Part shown: in pieces, positions 43,728-56,600 of the stretch | How the letters are laid out: each line of letters begins with the position of its first letter | Numbering within the stretch: position 1 is the first letter of the stretch | Source of the DNA: Bolinopsis microptera | Lineage: Eukaryota; Ctenophora; Tentaculata; Lobata; Bolinopsidae | Assembly: GCF_026151205.1 (NCBI RefSeq) | Contig: NC_087072.1 | Span: 18,522,103 to 18,586,102, forward strand | Direction: 5' to 3' | DNA length: 64,000 bases | The notes under the pieces: model-generated | Seen by the model: the letters and a program-made list of their open reading frames with translations, nothing else | The model's database searches: none | Told to the model about the DNA's origin: nothing | Translations under genes and position numbers: made by a program

Positions 43728-45469
43728 GCTCCTGCAGGGATTCCACCTGACCTCCAAAATTTCATGACCAAATCGACTTACTCTGCCAGCGTATTCCTCT
43801 GTCAAGTTAAATGTGATGTGTGAGTGAGTAAGTGTAGTGTAAAGAGATCCTATTTTTGTATCCAATTTGAATTCTAATAAAGACCCTAAGCATTATGATC
43901 AAATTTTTAGTACAATAGTTATATCAGGGTTGACTTCTATGATTAATATTATAACCCAATATTCATTTCTTTTTCTCCCTTAAATTTAAACCCCCACTTA
44001 GACATTTAGCCATGATTTAGTATTGAACACCCAAAATACTTACCGTCCTTAATAATCGTAAAGACCATTTGTTACAAAATAGCTGCTAGAATAATGCATG
44101 CCAAATATTCCCTCTTACACCCACAAATTATAATGCCTTCCCATCAACGCCTCTAATTTGGTCACTAATCAACCAGACTAGCGTTCTGGTGTGTACAAAA
44201 GCTACCAGCCAGTACATTCCTTGCCCCGCTAGTTGATTGTCAAAAAATCATACAGCTCAGAACAAACGGCCATTTACCACTAAGAGCATTATATGTTTTC
44301 ATTTGTTTAAATTTTATGCTGTAAAATTGTGCTAAAACTTTGATTATTTGTTTAATTGATTATTTGTTTAATTGGAAAGTTAGCGTGATTCAGGGCTTCT
44401 AATTAGATGGTGTAGTGGTAGCTTCATTGTGGGTATGTGGCTGAAGGGACAGATTATTGTTTTCTTGAGTATCACTTAGTCTAGGGCGATAACTAAGGAT
44501 CCATCAGATCTATGCAAAGTTACACTATTGTGTAAAGGTCTCCTCAGTCAACTCTTGGTGATTTAGGGCCAAAAGATCAAGATACTCCTTCAGTACATTT
44601 ATATTGAAGTGAAGTCCTTCTTGGGTGTTTAGTTCACTGCTGTTATTATCTCCATTTGTTTTTGACCATCTAAGGTTTTAGTTTCAATGTACTTAAGATG
44701 TAATGATTAATATGTTCATCACAATATAACATCGTCATATATCAAGAAAACAAAAATAACTAGCACAAACTTTAGACCATATATCTTAGAGGACTTGGAG
44801 TAGCAAGAGAGTGACTAGAAGGTATATACCTTTTACAAAAATACGTCTAAAAGAATCCAGGGTGATACAGGATCGGAGAGTGCAGACCGTAAAGTTTACG
44901 CACCCACCCTTGCCTCCTGAATTCTTGGTTGGATAGACAATTATGCAATCTTGGTCGTTTATACTCCAAGTCCCTTCGTTAAAAGGGCAGTATTATTTAT
45001 GTCTGGAGTTAGCTTCATTCAATAACCGATAGCGACAAATATAGAATGCTAAATTTAATAACTTTATTTTTATGATATGATATGTTTTGATTGTTATTAA
45101 TAAATACCAAAATTTAAATTTGTTTTCCTAAAAAAAATTTGTTTTCCTAACTGTAAATAAAAAATGATATAATGACAGTTTCTTAGCTAATAATCTTAGT
45201 TTTGCCATATATTAGCTCGGACTTTAACTTCATGTCTATGCACTATGGTATTGGTTTAATATTTAAACAGCACTTTTTAACTCTTTTCCCACCCTTTAAA
45301 AATGATCGCCATTCTAAATGAGAAATTCAAAATTTCACTCTTTGCTTGATCAATGTCATTTGTCACTGCGTTCATACATCGTTGACCAGGCCAGACTCCA
45401 GAATCTTTGACTATTTCAACTTATTATCGCAATTTACAATTTGCATGTGCATATCCATTCACTATTCAC
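43728..45469. other. Intergenic; one short decayed coding stretch
   Basis: Mostly AT-rich with no gene. On the minus strand, 44674-44525 is a 49-codon open stretch with protein-like composition (LHFNINVLKEYLDLLALNHQ), probably an old retroelement fragment. A tRNA A-box-like string at 44408 lacks the rest of a tRNA. Confidence 0.35.
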
Positions 45470-45673
45470 AGGAGGACTATAATAGTGCAAAGATACTGCT
45501 GCTGCTAACTGCTGCTAACTGCTGTTCACTGCTGCTCACTGCTGCTCACTGCTGCTCACTGCTGCTCACTGCTGCTCACTGCTGCTCACTGCTGCTGTCG
45601 CGCGCGCCAATAGCAGCAGTGAGCAGCAGTGAGCAGCAGTTAGCAGCAGTTTCTTTGCACTATAGTACTCCTG
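45470..45673. repeat. Foldback element containing a 10-bp tandem array
   Basis: The ends are inverted copies (AGGAGGACTATAATAGTGCAAAG at the left; complement at 45651-45673). The left arm carries about nine copies of the 10-mer ACTGCTGCTC or ACTGCTGCTA. The right arm carries three to four complementary copies, so the array expanded on one arm only. The centre is GTCGCGCGCGCC. Confidence 0.85.
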
Positions 45674-45704
45674 TGTATTATAAGTTTGTATGTCTATAAA
45701 CTAC

Positions 45705-46482
45705 TATTGGAGGCTTCGACGCGCCGCGCAAACTAGCATTCTTTCTTCGCATCGATGCTTCGCATTATTGCTTCGTCAATCGTTGCTCTGCTTTGCGCTA
45801 CAAACTTTTCGTGCATCACGCTACAAACTTTTCGACTATCTTATATTTAAATGTTAAAATAAATATTGTTTTATTTGAGTATCACTCGCTAATTATAATT
45901 TGTTCCTAATATTTTTAAAAATATATTTATTTTTAATTATAAGTGAGTTTATATTAACAAGTTAACGGTTAATTCACAATCAACAATGTCAATTCTTTGC
46001 AGCTCGTTGAGGCCCATTGGCATTTTTGATTTTGCTAATCCACTGAAGTGGTTGAGTGACAAATTATTTGATGCGCGGCCTTCACATAGCCATGTGTATA
46101 CGCGTACTGCGCTACTGCAAGCGAGAGGGCTCTGGTTAGAGCAATGCGCGGCCCATGCCAGCAGTGCGTCGTGCTACAAAATTAACGGGTATACCAAGTT
46201 AACTATTAATAATCGTAATAAAATATTTGTTTCAAATAAGACTTCTCGTGAGAGGAGCTTGGATCTGGAGCGATCAGTAAAATAAATTAGCAAACTAGAG
46301 CTAGCCGCCTAGCCAGGTAAAATTATACGTGACGCGCTCATGTTTCAAAAAAAACATATTTCAATTTCACTTTTATTGACGATGTCAATCCATCGAGATC
46401 GTTGCTCTGCGAAGCAGAGCAACGATCGACGACGGAAGAATGCTAGTTTACGCGGCGCGTCGAAGTGGCGAAGTCCTCCAAA
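45705..46482. mobile_element. TIR element of about 780 bp, GC-rich ends
   Basis: Left end TTGGAGGCTTCGACGCGCCG (from 45707), with AAACTAGCATTCTT further in. The right end, read as its complement, is the same apart from an 8-base insertion. An internal perfect hairpin lies at 46398-46426 (ATCGTTGCTCTGC arms). An open frame at 45986-46285 has no recognised domain and overlaps repeated sequence, so I do not call it a gene. Confidence 0.75.
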
Positions 46483-48640
46483 ATTTCACTGTTTACGGAT
46501 ATAAAATTGATTCACAATGTCAATCCTTTTTAGCTCGGCAAGGCCCAGTGGTGCATTGCAATTGCGATTTGCGCCGATCTACGGAAGGTTGTGGTTAAGT
46601 TGCGAGAAGATGTGCGGCGCGGCCCATTGATTCACGATGTCAATCCTTTGCAGCTCGGTGAGGCACAGTGGTGCATCTCGCCGATCTACCGAAGAATTGT
46701 GGTTGCGAGAAGAAATATTTGATATACGGCGCGACCCAGTATAAATAGTGCATCGCGCTACAACGCGGCCCAGTAGTGCATCACATTATAGCTACAAGGA
46801 TATAAATAGCTGTGAGTTTAACTCGCGGCATGCGTCTTAACAAAATAAACTTAAAGGCTACAAGGCGCCAGTGCATTTATTTAATTTAATTTGTATAAAT
46901 GCCTAATGACTGTATTTATGATTTATAAAATTAACATTTTGAAGTCAGAAGCGGGTTTAAAATATTTGTAAATTGATATATTTTTGACGGATGTTCCCGT
47001 CTAAATTTCTTCGAAGTAGCGCGCCACTTTCTTCTCGAAATGGCCGGATGACAAGTGCTACGAAGTAGCGCGCGCCGTGCCAGACCATTAACAATGGTCA
47101 AATTTATTTTTGATATTTCAACCAGGGCTCATAAAAGCTTTCAATATGTAATATAATAGCGCCTTGGTTCTTTCGCCAGCTGAGGCAATGTGAGTGGCGG
47201 TGTGGTCACACCCACTCTAACAGTGTGTAATATTGATTAAATACAAGCGCGCTAGCTGCTAGCATACTTTGCACATTTGCAAATACTTAAGAATCATTTA
47301 CTTTGAAATCAAGTTTATTTGGATATTCATATTTATTGATTGATTGTGTATTGAATTGGTGATAAATAATAAAATTATTTTTTCTCAAGTGTCAAGAAAA
47401 TTGTCTTTTCTCAAGAAAATTGTCTTTTCTCATATTGCATATACAATATACAATATAATACGTACCGAGTCTTTTTTTAAATATGCTTGTAGCGCGATGC
47501 ACTACTGGCAACTTGGCCGCGCGCGCATCCAATAATGCTTCTCGCAACCACGTATGCAGATCGGCGAGATGCGAAGGATTGACATCGTGAATCAAAATTA
47601 TGCTGTACCATACGTACGTAATTCATAATGTGTGAATTCAAAATTAAGGTGACATACATAATGACATAAATTTTGTAGCGCAATGCGTTACCGTGCCGCG
47701 CCGCGCACTCAATGAGGCTTCTTACAGCTAGATCGGCGAGATGCGCTACTGTGCCGCGCCAAGCTGCAATGAATTAACATCGTCAATTAAACATAAATTG
47801 TACCTCCTAATATATCGTATCACGTTGTGACCCCCACGGTTGTTTCACTATAGTGGGGGAGCCGCGCACTCGTGCGCGGCGGGTCATACAACGTATGACA
47901 ATTAGTATAGTCATGTGCCGCCCACTTGTGTGCACGTTACCTGGGGACCTCAGGCTATTATGTTCATAGACATGAATAGAGATTAGGCGGAATGACAGGC
48001 TGAGCGCGGCCCAGTAAGTGTGCACGGTATGTGGTAGGTAGTAAAATAAATCATACATAAATGACCTAATCACTAATACAATGTAATTTTATAAAATTCT
48101 TCAATGCTTAATATAATAGGGATGAAACCAAAAATAATCATCATTGATCATGCTTACTTTTATAATTCTACAGATAATTATTTGTTTCAATTTTACTTAT
48201 CACTTGCTCATCAGTCACTTGCTCATCAGTCACTTTCCAGTTTGCTCTAACCAGAGCCCTCTCGCTTGCAGTAGCGCGCGACCGCCAGAGGCGGCAAAGA
48301 TCCTACTTGTGAAACAAGCGCGTCACGCAGTACGCGTAGGCACATGGCTATGTGAACTTTCCAGTGTGTATTTGAAATTGTAAATTTAATACGTAATCCA
48401 TTCAATTAAAAAGTGTGTTGAATTAGGATGTAGGAACCCTAACAAAAAATTGTTGAGTAGGTTTTCTTCTCAGGTAAAAATTGGAAGGCGAGCAATGACA
48501 ATTAACAGTTATATCTCAACTTTGACGGATGTTACTCGTCTAAATTTCTGCGAAGTAGCGCGCGCCGCTTTCTTCTCGATGGCAAGTGCTACGAAGTAGC
48601 GCGCGCCGGGCCAGATCATTAACAATGGTCAAATCTCAAA
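46483..48640. repeat. Cluster of nested direct and inverted GC-rich repeats
   Basis: The motif GATTCACAATGTCAATCC...AGCTCG recurs at about 45975, 46509 and 46629, and inverted at about 47575-47590. A 110-120-bp unit (TTTGACGGATGTT ... AACAATGGTCAAAT, rich in GAAGTAGCGCGC) occurs at 46983-47104 and again at 48521-48633. 48238-48360 is an inverted relative of 46080-46145 (CTAACCAGAGCCCTCTCGCT). No gene is supported. It looks like a pile-up of one miniature element family. Confidence 0.7.
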
Positions 48641-50661
48641 TGTAAAGTGATGTTCTTTATCAGAAGCAAAGTGCCAATTGCCATTTTATTAAGCAAAAAA
48701 GAGGGAACGCCTTTCTGGGTAACAGAGGTGATAAAACTTACCTAACTTTCAAAACCAGAGTAGCAGTCATTTCTCGTTTCATTGAAAAATTTTTTATTGA
48801 TTAATGATTAAGTGATTTGAACCTTAACCTTAATAATGAATAAAACAAAACGAAATAAAACAAAAGGTAAATTGATTACCAATTATTCAATCAAAAAACT
48901 TTGTCAATATAGACAGTCTCAGCTACATATAGACAGTTTAGATTTGAACTTGGAGCCGCAAGGCCAAGGGTGATTTTCAAAACTTTGAGTTGTTGAAGGG
49001 ATTAGTTTTTTTTATTTTAAAATTTTATATAGGGTCATTGCAACATTATGTGTATGCTGTTTGAAAAATTTTATATTTAAAAAAAATTATTCAATCAATA
49101 CATACCATAAATCATAATATTGGAAACACTGCACAGAATGGATGTAACTATTATTAGAATCAGAATTAAACTATAGTTTTGTTGTCACTAATAATCTATT
49201 GACTTTCAAAGTTTAATTTTAGTTTTAAGTATGAAACCTGATCAACACTCATAGGAGTGTTTGTTGGGTGAGGGCCTGGACTGCTTATTGCAATGACTTG
49301 AAGACCAAAAATATGCTCTTACATAATATGGCCAGTGTATCTTCCAATTCACTAAAATGCCCATTTGGTGTAAGACTTTTTGTCCTTGCTAATTTGATTG
49401 TGGAAGGACAGACAACTAACAGAAAGCTTTTTCACACACCAAAACGCTAGTTTGGATGAATTTTTGAGGGCAAGGCTAATATTTGAACCAGATAACAATA
49501 GTAGGCAGAGAAAATTGCCATGGTAAATCTGGGTTTGCGGTGAATCGGGGTTTTATTGTACCTTAATCTTAACAATACAGAAATGTAGATTAATATGAAT
49601 AAAACTTTCCCATTGTGCCTAAACACACATGCTTTACTCTCATAAATTATATTTTCCAGACAAGACTTTGAAAACACTAGCCAGGGGAATTTAATTGAGA
49701 TTCCCTTCGAGATACCTGTGAGTCCCTGTGACTAATAATAGTATTTAATTTAGGACAGAAGGGCAATTGGCATATAAACTTCTTTAAAAAATCGAAGGTA
49801 AGGTTCTCACATGACACTAAATCACTGACTGAGGTGGTTTGTCCACTCAATGGAACAATAAGTTTTTCAATTAAACAGATCGTTCAAACTCTCACATCCA
49901 TAGATAGAGTAATCCAGGCCATCCAATCTTCTGATTAAATTGGAACACTTACTTTCTACTCTTGATAGGATTTCAAATATTCTGAAGTTGATAAAGGAAT
50001 TGCCTCTCTTCAATCCTTGTGTATGTTTGTTTTTCTTCTATATTAGTTACTCATATCTCTTGTACAGACTTTTTTACAAGGACATTGACAAATGATACTC
50101 ACATTAGGCATTCATTATTGCATCTAAATTATTTCACTTGCATTAGGCTTAGAAATTTATTCTCTGGTCAACAGATTTCAAATGTTTAATTAATTTGTAG
50201 TATGACAGTGAGGTATATAAGAAGTTATTTAATTTTGCTTGGGCTATTATATTGACTAGGTATTGAGGTTTAATGATGATATGGAATTTGAATTCTATAT
50301 AAATTTACACTATGTGGTTGGGGCATTTTGCATAGTAAATATGGTTACTACTCATATATATCATATTATTTGATTGGTATTCGATTTCTGATTATTTCTC
50401 TAGGAATATGATTATTATATCTCAATTTGGCTTTAGGTAGGGTGCCCCGCTAAAAGAACTGGATTCTTCCAGGAAGCATCCCGTGCACAGAGCTTGGTCT
50501 ACATATATATTAAATTATTAACCATTCATTCTGTATGTGCACGAAAATTTATTTCAATCAATCAAGACATATTTGTCACACGATTTCTGCAACTTAACTG
50601 CTAATAATTTAGCACAAGCCTACAATATAGCACTCTGATTTACCATTCATTATTTTAAGCT
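48641..50661. other. Upstream region of TPR with decayed coding stretches
   Basis: AT-rich. Two plus-strand stretches look like old coding sequence with no recognised domain: 49268-49450 (CNDLKTKNMLLHNMASV) and 49756-50093, the latter with a one-base shift near 49936 (TSIDRVIQAIQSS, then LEHLLSTLDRISNILKLIKE). The TPR promoter should lie close to 50662, but no clear core element is seen. Confidence 0.35.
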
Positions 50662-53600
50662 ATGACAACGGTCGAGAGCTTGTTGTCTTGGGACTCTCAA
50701 AAGTTGAAACAGTTGTCTGATGAAAGTGGAGATATAGCGAAGGTTATAAACTACTTTAGGGAGTTTTTAACTACTGTTGCTGATGAACGGCAGCGCTTTG
50801 CAGATGAACGTGATGTTCTCAGCCAACAAGTCAAGGTAATAGTACTGCACATTAATCAAATTTAGATATGAATTTAGGTAACATATGTTTTTAATATACT
50901 TATCAGCTTTCATTATCTTACTATATATAAGGCGAGACGATATACTTATCAGCTTTCATTATCTTACTATATATAAGGCGAGACGATCTATATGGTTCCG
51001 TGCCATTTTACTGACACCACGGCATCAACTTTAACGCGACTTTTCGCAAAAACCGTGAATGATATACAACTTAAACTTTTTTTGACTGGGCCAAATGCTT
51101 TAATGGCCGTCAAATCAGCACGAAAAATTAAAATTGGCCAAGAAATAGGAGTTTTAGAGCCCAAAATTTGGACCACCAAGTGGTGTCAAAAACGCGAATT
51201 AAATAGGTAATAATAATTTTAGTCTTTTGAGTCTTGACACCATTTTAGGGTTATACGGGTTCCTGCTAGTCAATATAATCAGCTAACACCAATTATGGCA
51301 TATTAATGCAGAATTTCTTAACTAAAGTGTGTGCTCTAACCAGGTTGCTGATCTGAATGCTGAGCAACGTTGCACTGAGATGCAGAACCAAATATTTGAG
51401 CTCTCCAACAAACTCAACATGGAGACGGTACGCAAAGAAGAGTTACTTAGGAGTGACCATGATTCCAGTTCAGAGCTTAGCAAGCTGAAAACAAAGCTGG
51501 ACGAATATGTTTCTGATAAATCAGAACAATGCTCGAGACTTCAGCAAATTGAATCTGAATCCACAAGCTTGAAATTGAAACTTGAGGATGCTCTTAGAAG
51601 GTACTTTATTTATTCCTAGCTAAGTATTTTATACTGTTTATTAATAGAATTTAATACAACACCATAGTACAGTACAAATTTGAAGTGAACCTCTTTCATA
51701 ATAGTGTGACCAACACTATTTTCCATGAATGATGAAGTGCCGTGTTTTTTATCTTCATTTTTCCCAAGTTCTACAGTATCTTATCTATATTATAAGGCTT
51801 ATTAATAAAAATGTAATATTATTTAGATTGCACTACAAAGAAGAGGAAATAAAGCGTATAAATGGTGACTGGGAGAGCGTTTCAGCAAAGGAAGCTGATC
51901 TGAGTAAGATGCAGGCAGAAGTCCGTGCTAAGCTGAGCGATGTTGACAGCCGGGAAATGTCTCTCAAGTTCCGGGAGGAGAGGCTGAGTCAGGAAAAAGT
52001 AAGATTTGCCAAGTGTTTTATAATGCGCGACATTTTCTTTCAGTCCTTATAAATCATCTCCGATGTGATCATGTTTGTTTTACAAGTCCTGATGGGTAAA
52101 AATTAAAACTTGATTCCATTGTCATGGCTAAATAAAGTAATCCCCCTCAGGATATAGTAACTCAACAGAACGTGTGGTTAACTGACGAACTCACTGCCAA
52201 GACTAATGAGCTCGCTAAATTACGACAATCATCTACCGAGATCACTTGCAAGCTAAAATCAGAGCTTGCCCATAAATCCGAGGACAGTGCTTTCCTCAAT
52301 GTAAGTAGTATTTGAATCATGAATTTGAATCATGAATTTCCCTATTTATATTTTACATCTGTAATAGCTTGTTTAATGAATTTATAAAATTTGTTCGAAC
52401 CAGGAGAGCCATAAAACGCTGAAAGGGCACACCAGTAGGCTGGAGAAAAAGGTGAATGAGCTGGCAACAAAGCTACAGGACAAAGACTCTGCCCACTTGA
52501 CTGACATCGAGAACATCAGACTACAGTTGAACAAGCAGGAGAGGTTAACTGATCTCTACAACAACAACTGTGAGGAATACCAGGTAGGAACCTTATTTTA
52601 CTGTGTCTCACGTGGTTAAATAAATCTCCCCCACGTTTTGTGAATATTGAAGTGTGTTACTGTAATTATTTAATTTAAAACCTTCATCCTGGACCTCCCT
52701 AATCCCTAATAAGGTGTTTTTAAATGTCTCGCTAACCGATAATACCAGGGTAAGATAAAAGAGCTGACGTCAGCAGTGACGGAGATGCAGAATATGTTAT
52801 CACGTGCTCAAGAGGAGAACATCTCCCTGGAACAGCACTGTAACGAGGAACTCACCAAGGTTTTACAGCTAGTGACTCTTGTACAGTTCAAGCGGAAATG
52901 GCCCATTCATAATAGATCTCTCAATATTTTCCGTTCTAGTTTCATTTCAAAACTGTGTCCACTCACTTCGTATCTCTTGCTCAGCATCTGTCTGTGACGA
53001 AGGAGTTGGAAGGGAAGATAGTTTCTCTACAGAATGAGCTGGAAAATGCTAACGATTTGATCCTGACTTCTCGTAAAACAGACAATGTGGGTTCTGCTCA
53101 GTTCGATCTCTCTCAACTCTCTTCCACTGCCGTCACTGTCGGAGGTATGGTTGTTATGTCGATAAGTTAAATTTGTCTAACATTCATTATTTACCTGCAG
53201 ATTTAATAAATGTCATCCACCCACAGTTGATTGCAGACATATTATGATTTCCTTCCTAAGAAACAACTCTAAAAATAGTCCAAGTTGTACGCTCTGGTTT
53301 GCAGAATGTTATCATCTAAAACTTATAATCTCAAGCTCACCTATCCCCTCCAGGAATGTTAAAGTCAGGAATGTCAATAACTCAGATGTACAGCGCGTAT
53401 GTTGAAGCAACCGAACAGCTGGCTCTAGAGAAAGACAAGAACAGACTACAGACCCAGTACCTGGATCAGATACTGAAAGAGATCGAGGAGAAAGCTCCTC
53501 TGTTACAGCAACAACGCGCTGACTATGAGAACGCACTCTTAAATCAGGTACGTATAATATGGTTTCTAGCAGGAAGGAAATTCAAATCATGTATGCGACC

Positions 53601-56600
53601 CTTTGGAATGTAACATACAAAAAGGACGAACACTCGAGATTGGTTCGTTACGAGTTATCACGATAAGATTTCATGTAAATATAATTACCAACACAACACC
53701 ATTAACTACCCTCCTTCAGGATAATCTAGCGGACAAGTTAGAGAAGTCAATGAAGCAGGTTGATCACTACCGTATAGCGAGTGAGGAGAATCAGAATACT
53801 AGCCGAGCTCTGAAACGTGAGAATGACCGCATGAAGGGACAAGTCAGGGATCTCGGACAGCAAGTTCAGGTTAGGACGGTACTTTGCTTTCTGGTTCATA
53901 CTTCATGGTCAAAAATACGTTTGACTGTGTTACTAATTAACATATTTGTAACTGCTGTGCTATCATTTGAGATTTCAATTAGTAAAAAAAAGTTACAGAT
54001 TTTAATCACTTTCACGACCAGGTCCTAGTGAAGGAAGTAGAAGATGCACGTGCAGGTCGCACATCTCGCGCCAGCTCCAGGAGTCAATCTCCTGCTGTCA
54101 ACTCCAACAATGTGTCATCCTCATCTGCGTCACAGGTAATGCAATGGTCGCTGTATAGTATATAAATATCCTCGTTACCTGCTTAGCATTAATCTTGCAT
54201 CCTGTGCAGTGAAAGCTAGCTATCTAAAAAAGTAATTACAACGATATCATGATTTCAAAGGATCATTTTGTTTGTATCTTACAATAACATCAGAATATCT
54301 TAAATCAGGTGATCAGTGGCCAGCTGGTGAGTTTCAGATCTATAGCGGAGTTGCAGCAGCAGAACCAGAAGTTGCTGTGTGTGGTGAGGGAGCTGAGTGA
54401 GGACCAGGAGCGCAGGGAGATAGAGGATGAGGATCCTAAGGTAAGGTTAATCACGTGACTCACACGTGTCACCTACCTGACTTAGTTAAGTGACTGCACA
54501 AAGTCATGTATTAAAAGATTGGATCCATGGCAGTATTTATAATTGTATTCACTCTTGTATGCTCTGCAGATAGTTGAGTTGCGAGCTAAGCTGGAGACAG
54601 CAGGAGATAATATCAAGGAACTGAAACTAGCACAGGAGCAGCAAGTTGAGATGGTTGAAGCTGTCGCGCGACAACGAGACATGTACAGAGTCCTTCTCGC
54701 TCAGGCGGGACACAATATCGGTTAGTCATCTTTAAGAGGGAGTTCGACCAGTTACAACATTTTTGTTAATCACTAGTGTGAACTTAATGTGAATTTGACT
54801 CTTTTAGCGAAACTAAATAATACGTTGATGATCTCCGGATCTCATGTCGAAACGTTCCTCAATTCACTCAACAAATGAAACAGGTTGATTAGTAAATGAA
54901 TTAGTTCATGATCACGATGCATTCTAGTTCGTGACACGAATAAACACATATAGGGCCCATTGAAGAGAGCAAGGAGAAGAGCAAGGAGTCAGAGAAATCA
55001 TCCCAACATGAACTGGCGCTCGGAGAGCTACAGAAAGAGTTTACTTCGTACAAGAAGGAGAAACGGGAACAGATAAACCTTGTACAGGATCAGCTGGACA
55101 CGGCCCGCAACGAGTGTAGCGGAATGCTTGCGGAGAAGACAAAGTTAGCCAGCAAGTTAGAGTTTAACGAGGAAAAACACAGGTTCTTGGAGAACAACAA
55201 CACTAATCTAACAGCTGAGGTTAGTAATTTTATAAATTCATCATTTCGCAAAAGCAACTGAAAGAATCATTACCTGACTATGATCAGCTATCAAAAAACG
55301 TTCATAACTTTTCAGACTTCACCTAGTTCCGATAATATAAGAATATCCCTGTCAGATGAAGCAGTACAAAGAGAAGTGCAGGGAGATGCAGAGTACAGTA
55401 ACACGACTACAGCTCACAAACGACAGACTTCAGAATGAGAGCATGAGCAGTAGAGAGGAGCTGAGCAAGCTCCGGCACCGTATTGAGGGTCACAACAAGA
55501 CCATAGAGCTGATCAAAGTTAGCGAGATTAAACAGAGAACTCAGAACGAGGCACTGATTAGGGAGAGCCGGACTCAGAACATGTTGCTTAGCAACCTCCA
55601 GACCATACAGAACAATCTTGAGAGACAGGTATAGTATTGTGTGAAACTCAAGTAATAAGACTTTTATATATCAAAGCTTAGCAAATATTCACAGATGTTC
55701 ACTTTACAATCTCGGGCTTGATCCTTGATTCCACGTGTTATATGGTGGTTAGATTACTTGGTCCCCCCACGTCCGCCAGCCATCTTATCCTACAAACCTC
55801 AGGAGTTTGACAGGAAAGATAGGACTGATAAGAGGATAGGATCGTTGGAAAGTGAGCTGAATGAGGCTAGAAGAAAACTACAGAGCACTGAGCTAAGATA
55901 CAGGACTTCTGAGGCTATACAGAACTCTCAGCTAAAGGAAATGAAAGTAAGTGAAACGGTGCGGTATTGACAGTGAACTTACTTGACTACAGTACTGCAA
56001 CTGGTACCAATGGTTTGACTAGTAACAGTGATTAAAGAACTCCCTAGATAATCAATGTAATTATAATATTTTAACGATTAATTTTTCAGTCATCCCTGGA
56101 AAAGGAGCGGGTTAATATAGCAGAACGCCAATCAGCGCTTGAGAAGCTCCAAGTGGACCACACGGCCCTCTTAGAACAGAGAAGTGAACTAAAGGTCCAG
56201 GTTGAAACGTTACAGTTCAGACTGCAACAGAGCAACCAGGGAGTTTCTGTAGAGCAGACTAATTCTGATGCTGGTAAATATTCTGAATGAAACTGTTATC
56301 TTCTCCCAAATTCGTTTGAAACATCTGCTTGTGGTACCCTGGGGCCTGGTAGTCTACGATAATAGCATATGTTCTGCTCTACATTTTCGAGTAGACGTTC
56401 ATTTTCTTTTGTCAGATTCAGACGATACGATAGCAGTTCAATCATCCCGGCTCAGAGAGCAGACTGCAAAGATCACTGAGCTTCAACACAGACTTCTTGA
56501 GATGACAGCAAGAGAGGACAGTCTCAAATCTCAAGTGGAACTTGCTAAGCAGCATGCTCAACAGGTAATAATGAAGTGTTAGGCTGATCATCAGTTCTTG

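Noticed and set aside
44405-44480. tRNA-like A-box (TGGTGTAGTGGTAG)
   Set aside because: No B-box, no matching acceptor stem and no anticodon arm can be drawn; at best a tRNA-derived SINE remnant.
45986-46285. 99-codon open frame
   Set aside because: Lies within a TIR element, overlaps sequence repeated several times nearby, and shows no recognisable domain.
50992-51210. 72-codon frame in the first TPR intron
   Set aside because: It lies between well-defined TPR exons, has no splice support and no recognised similarity.
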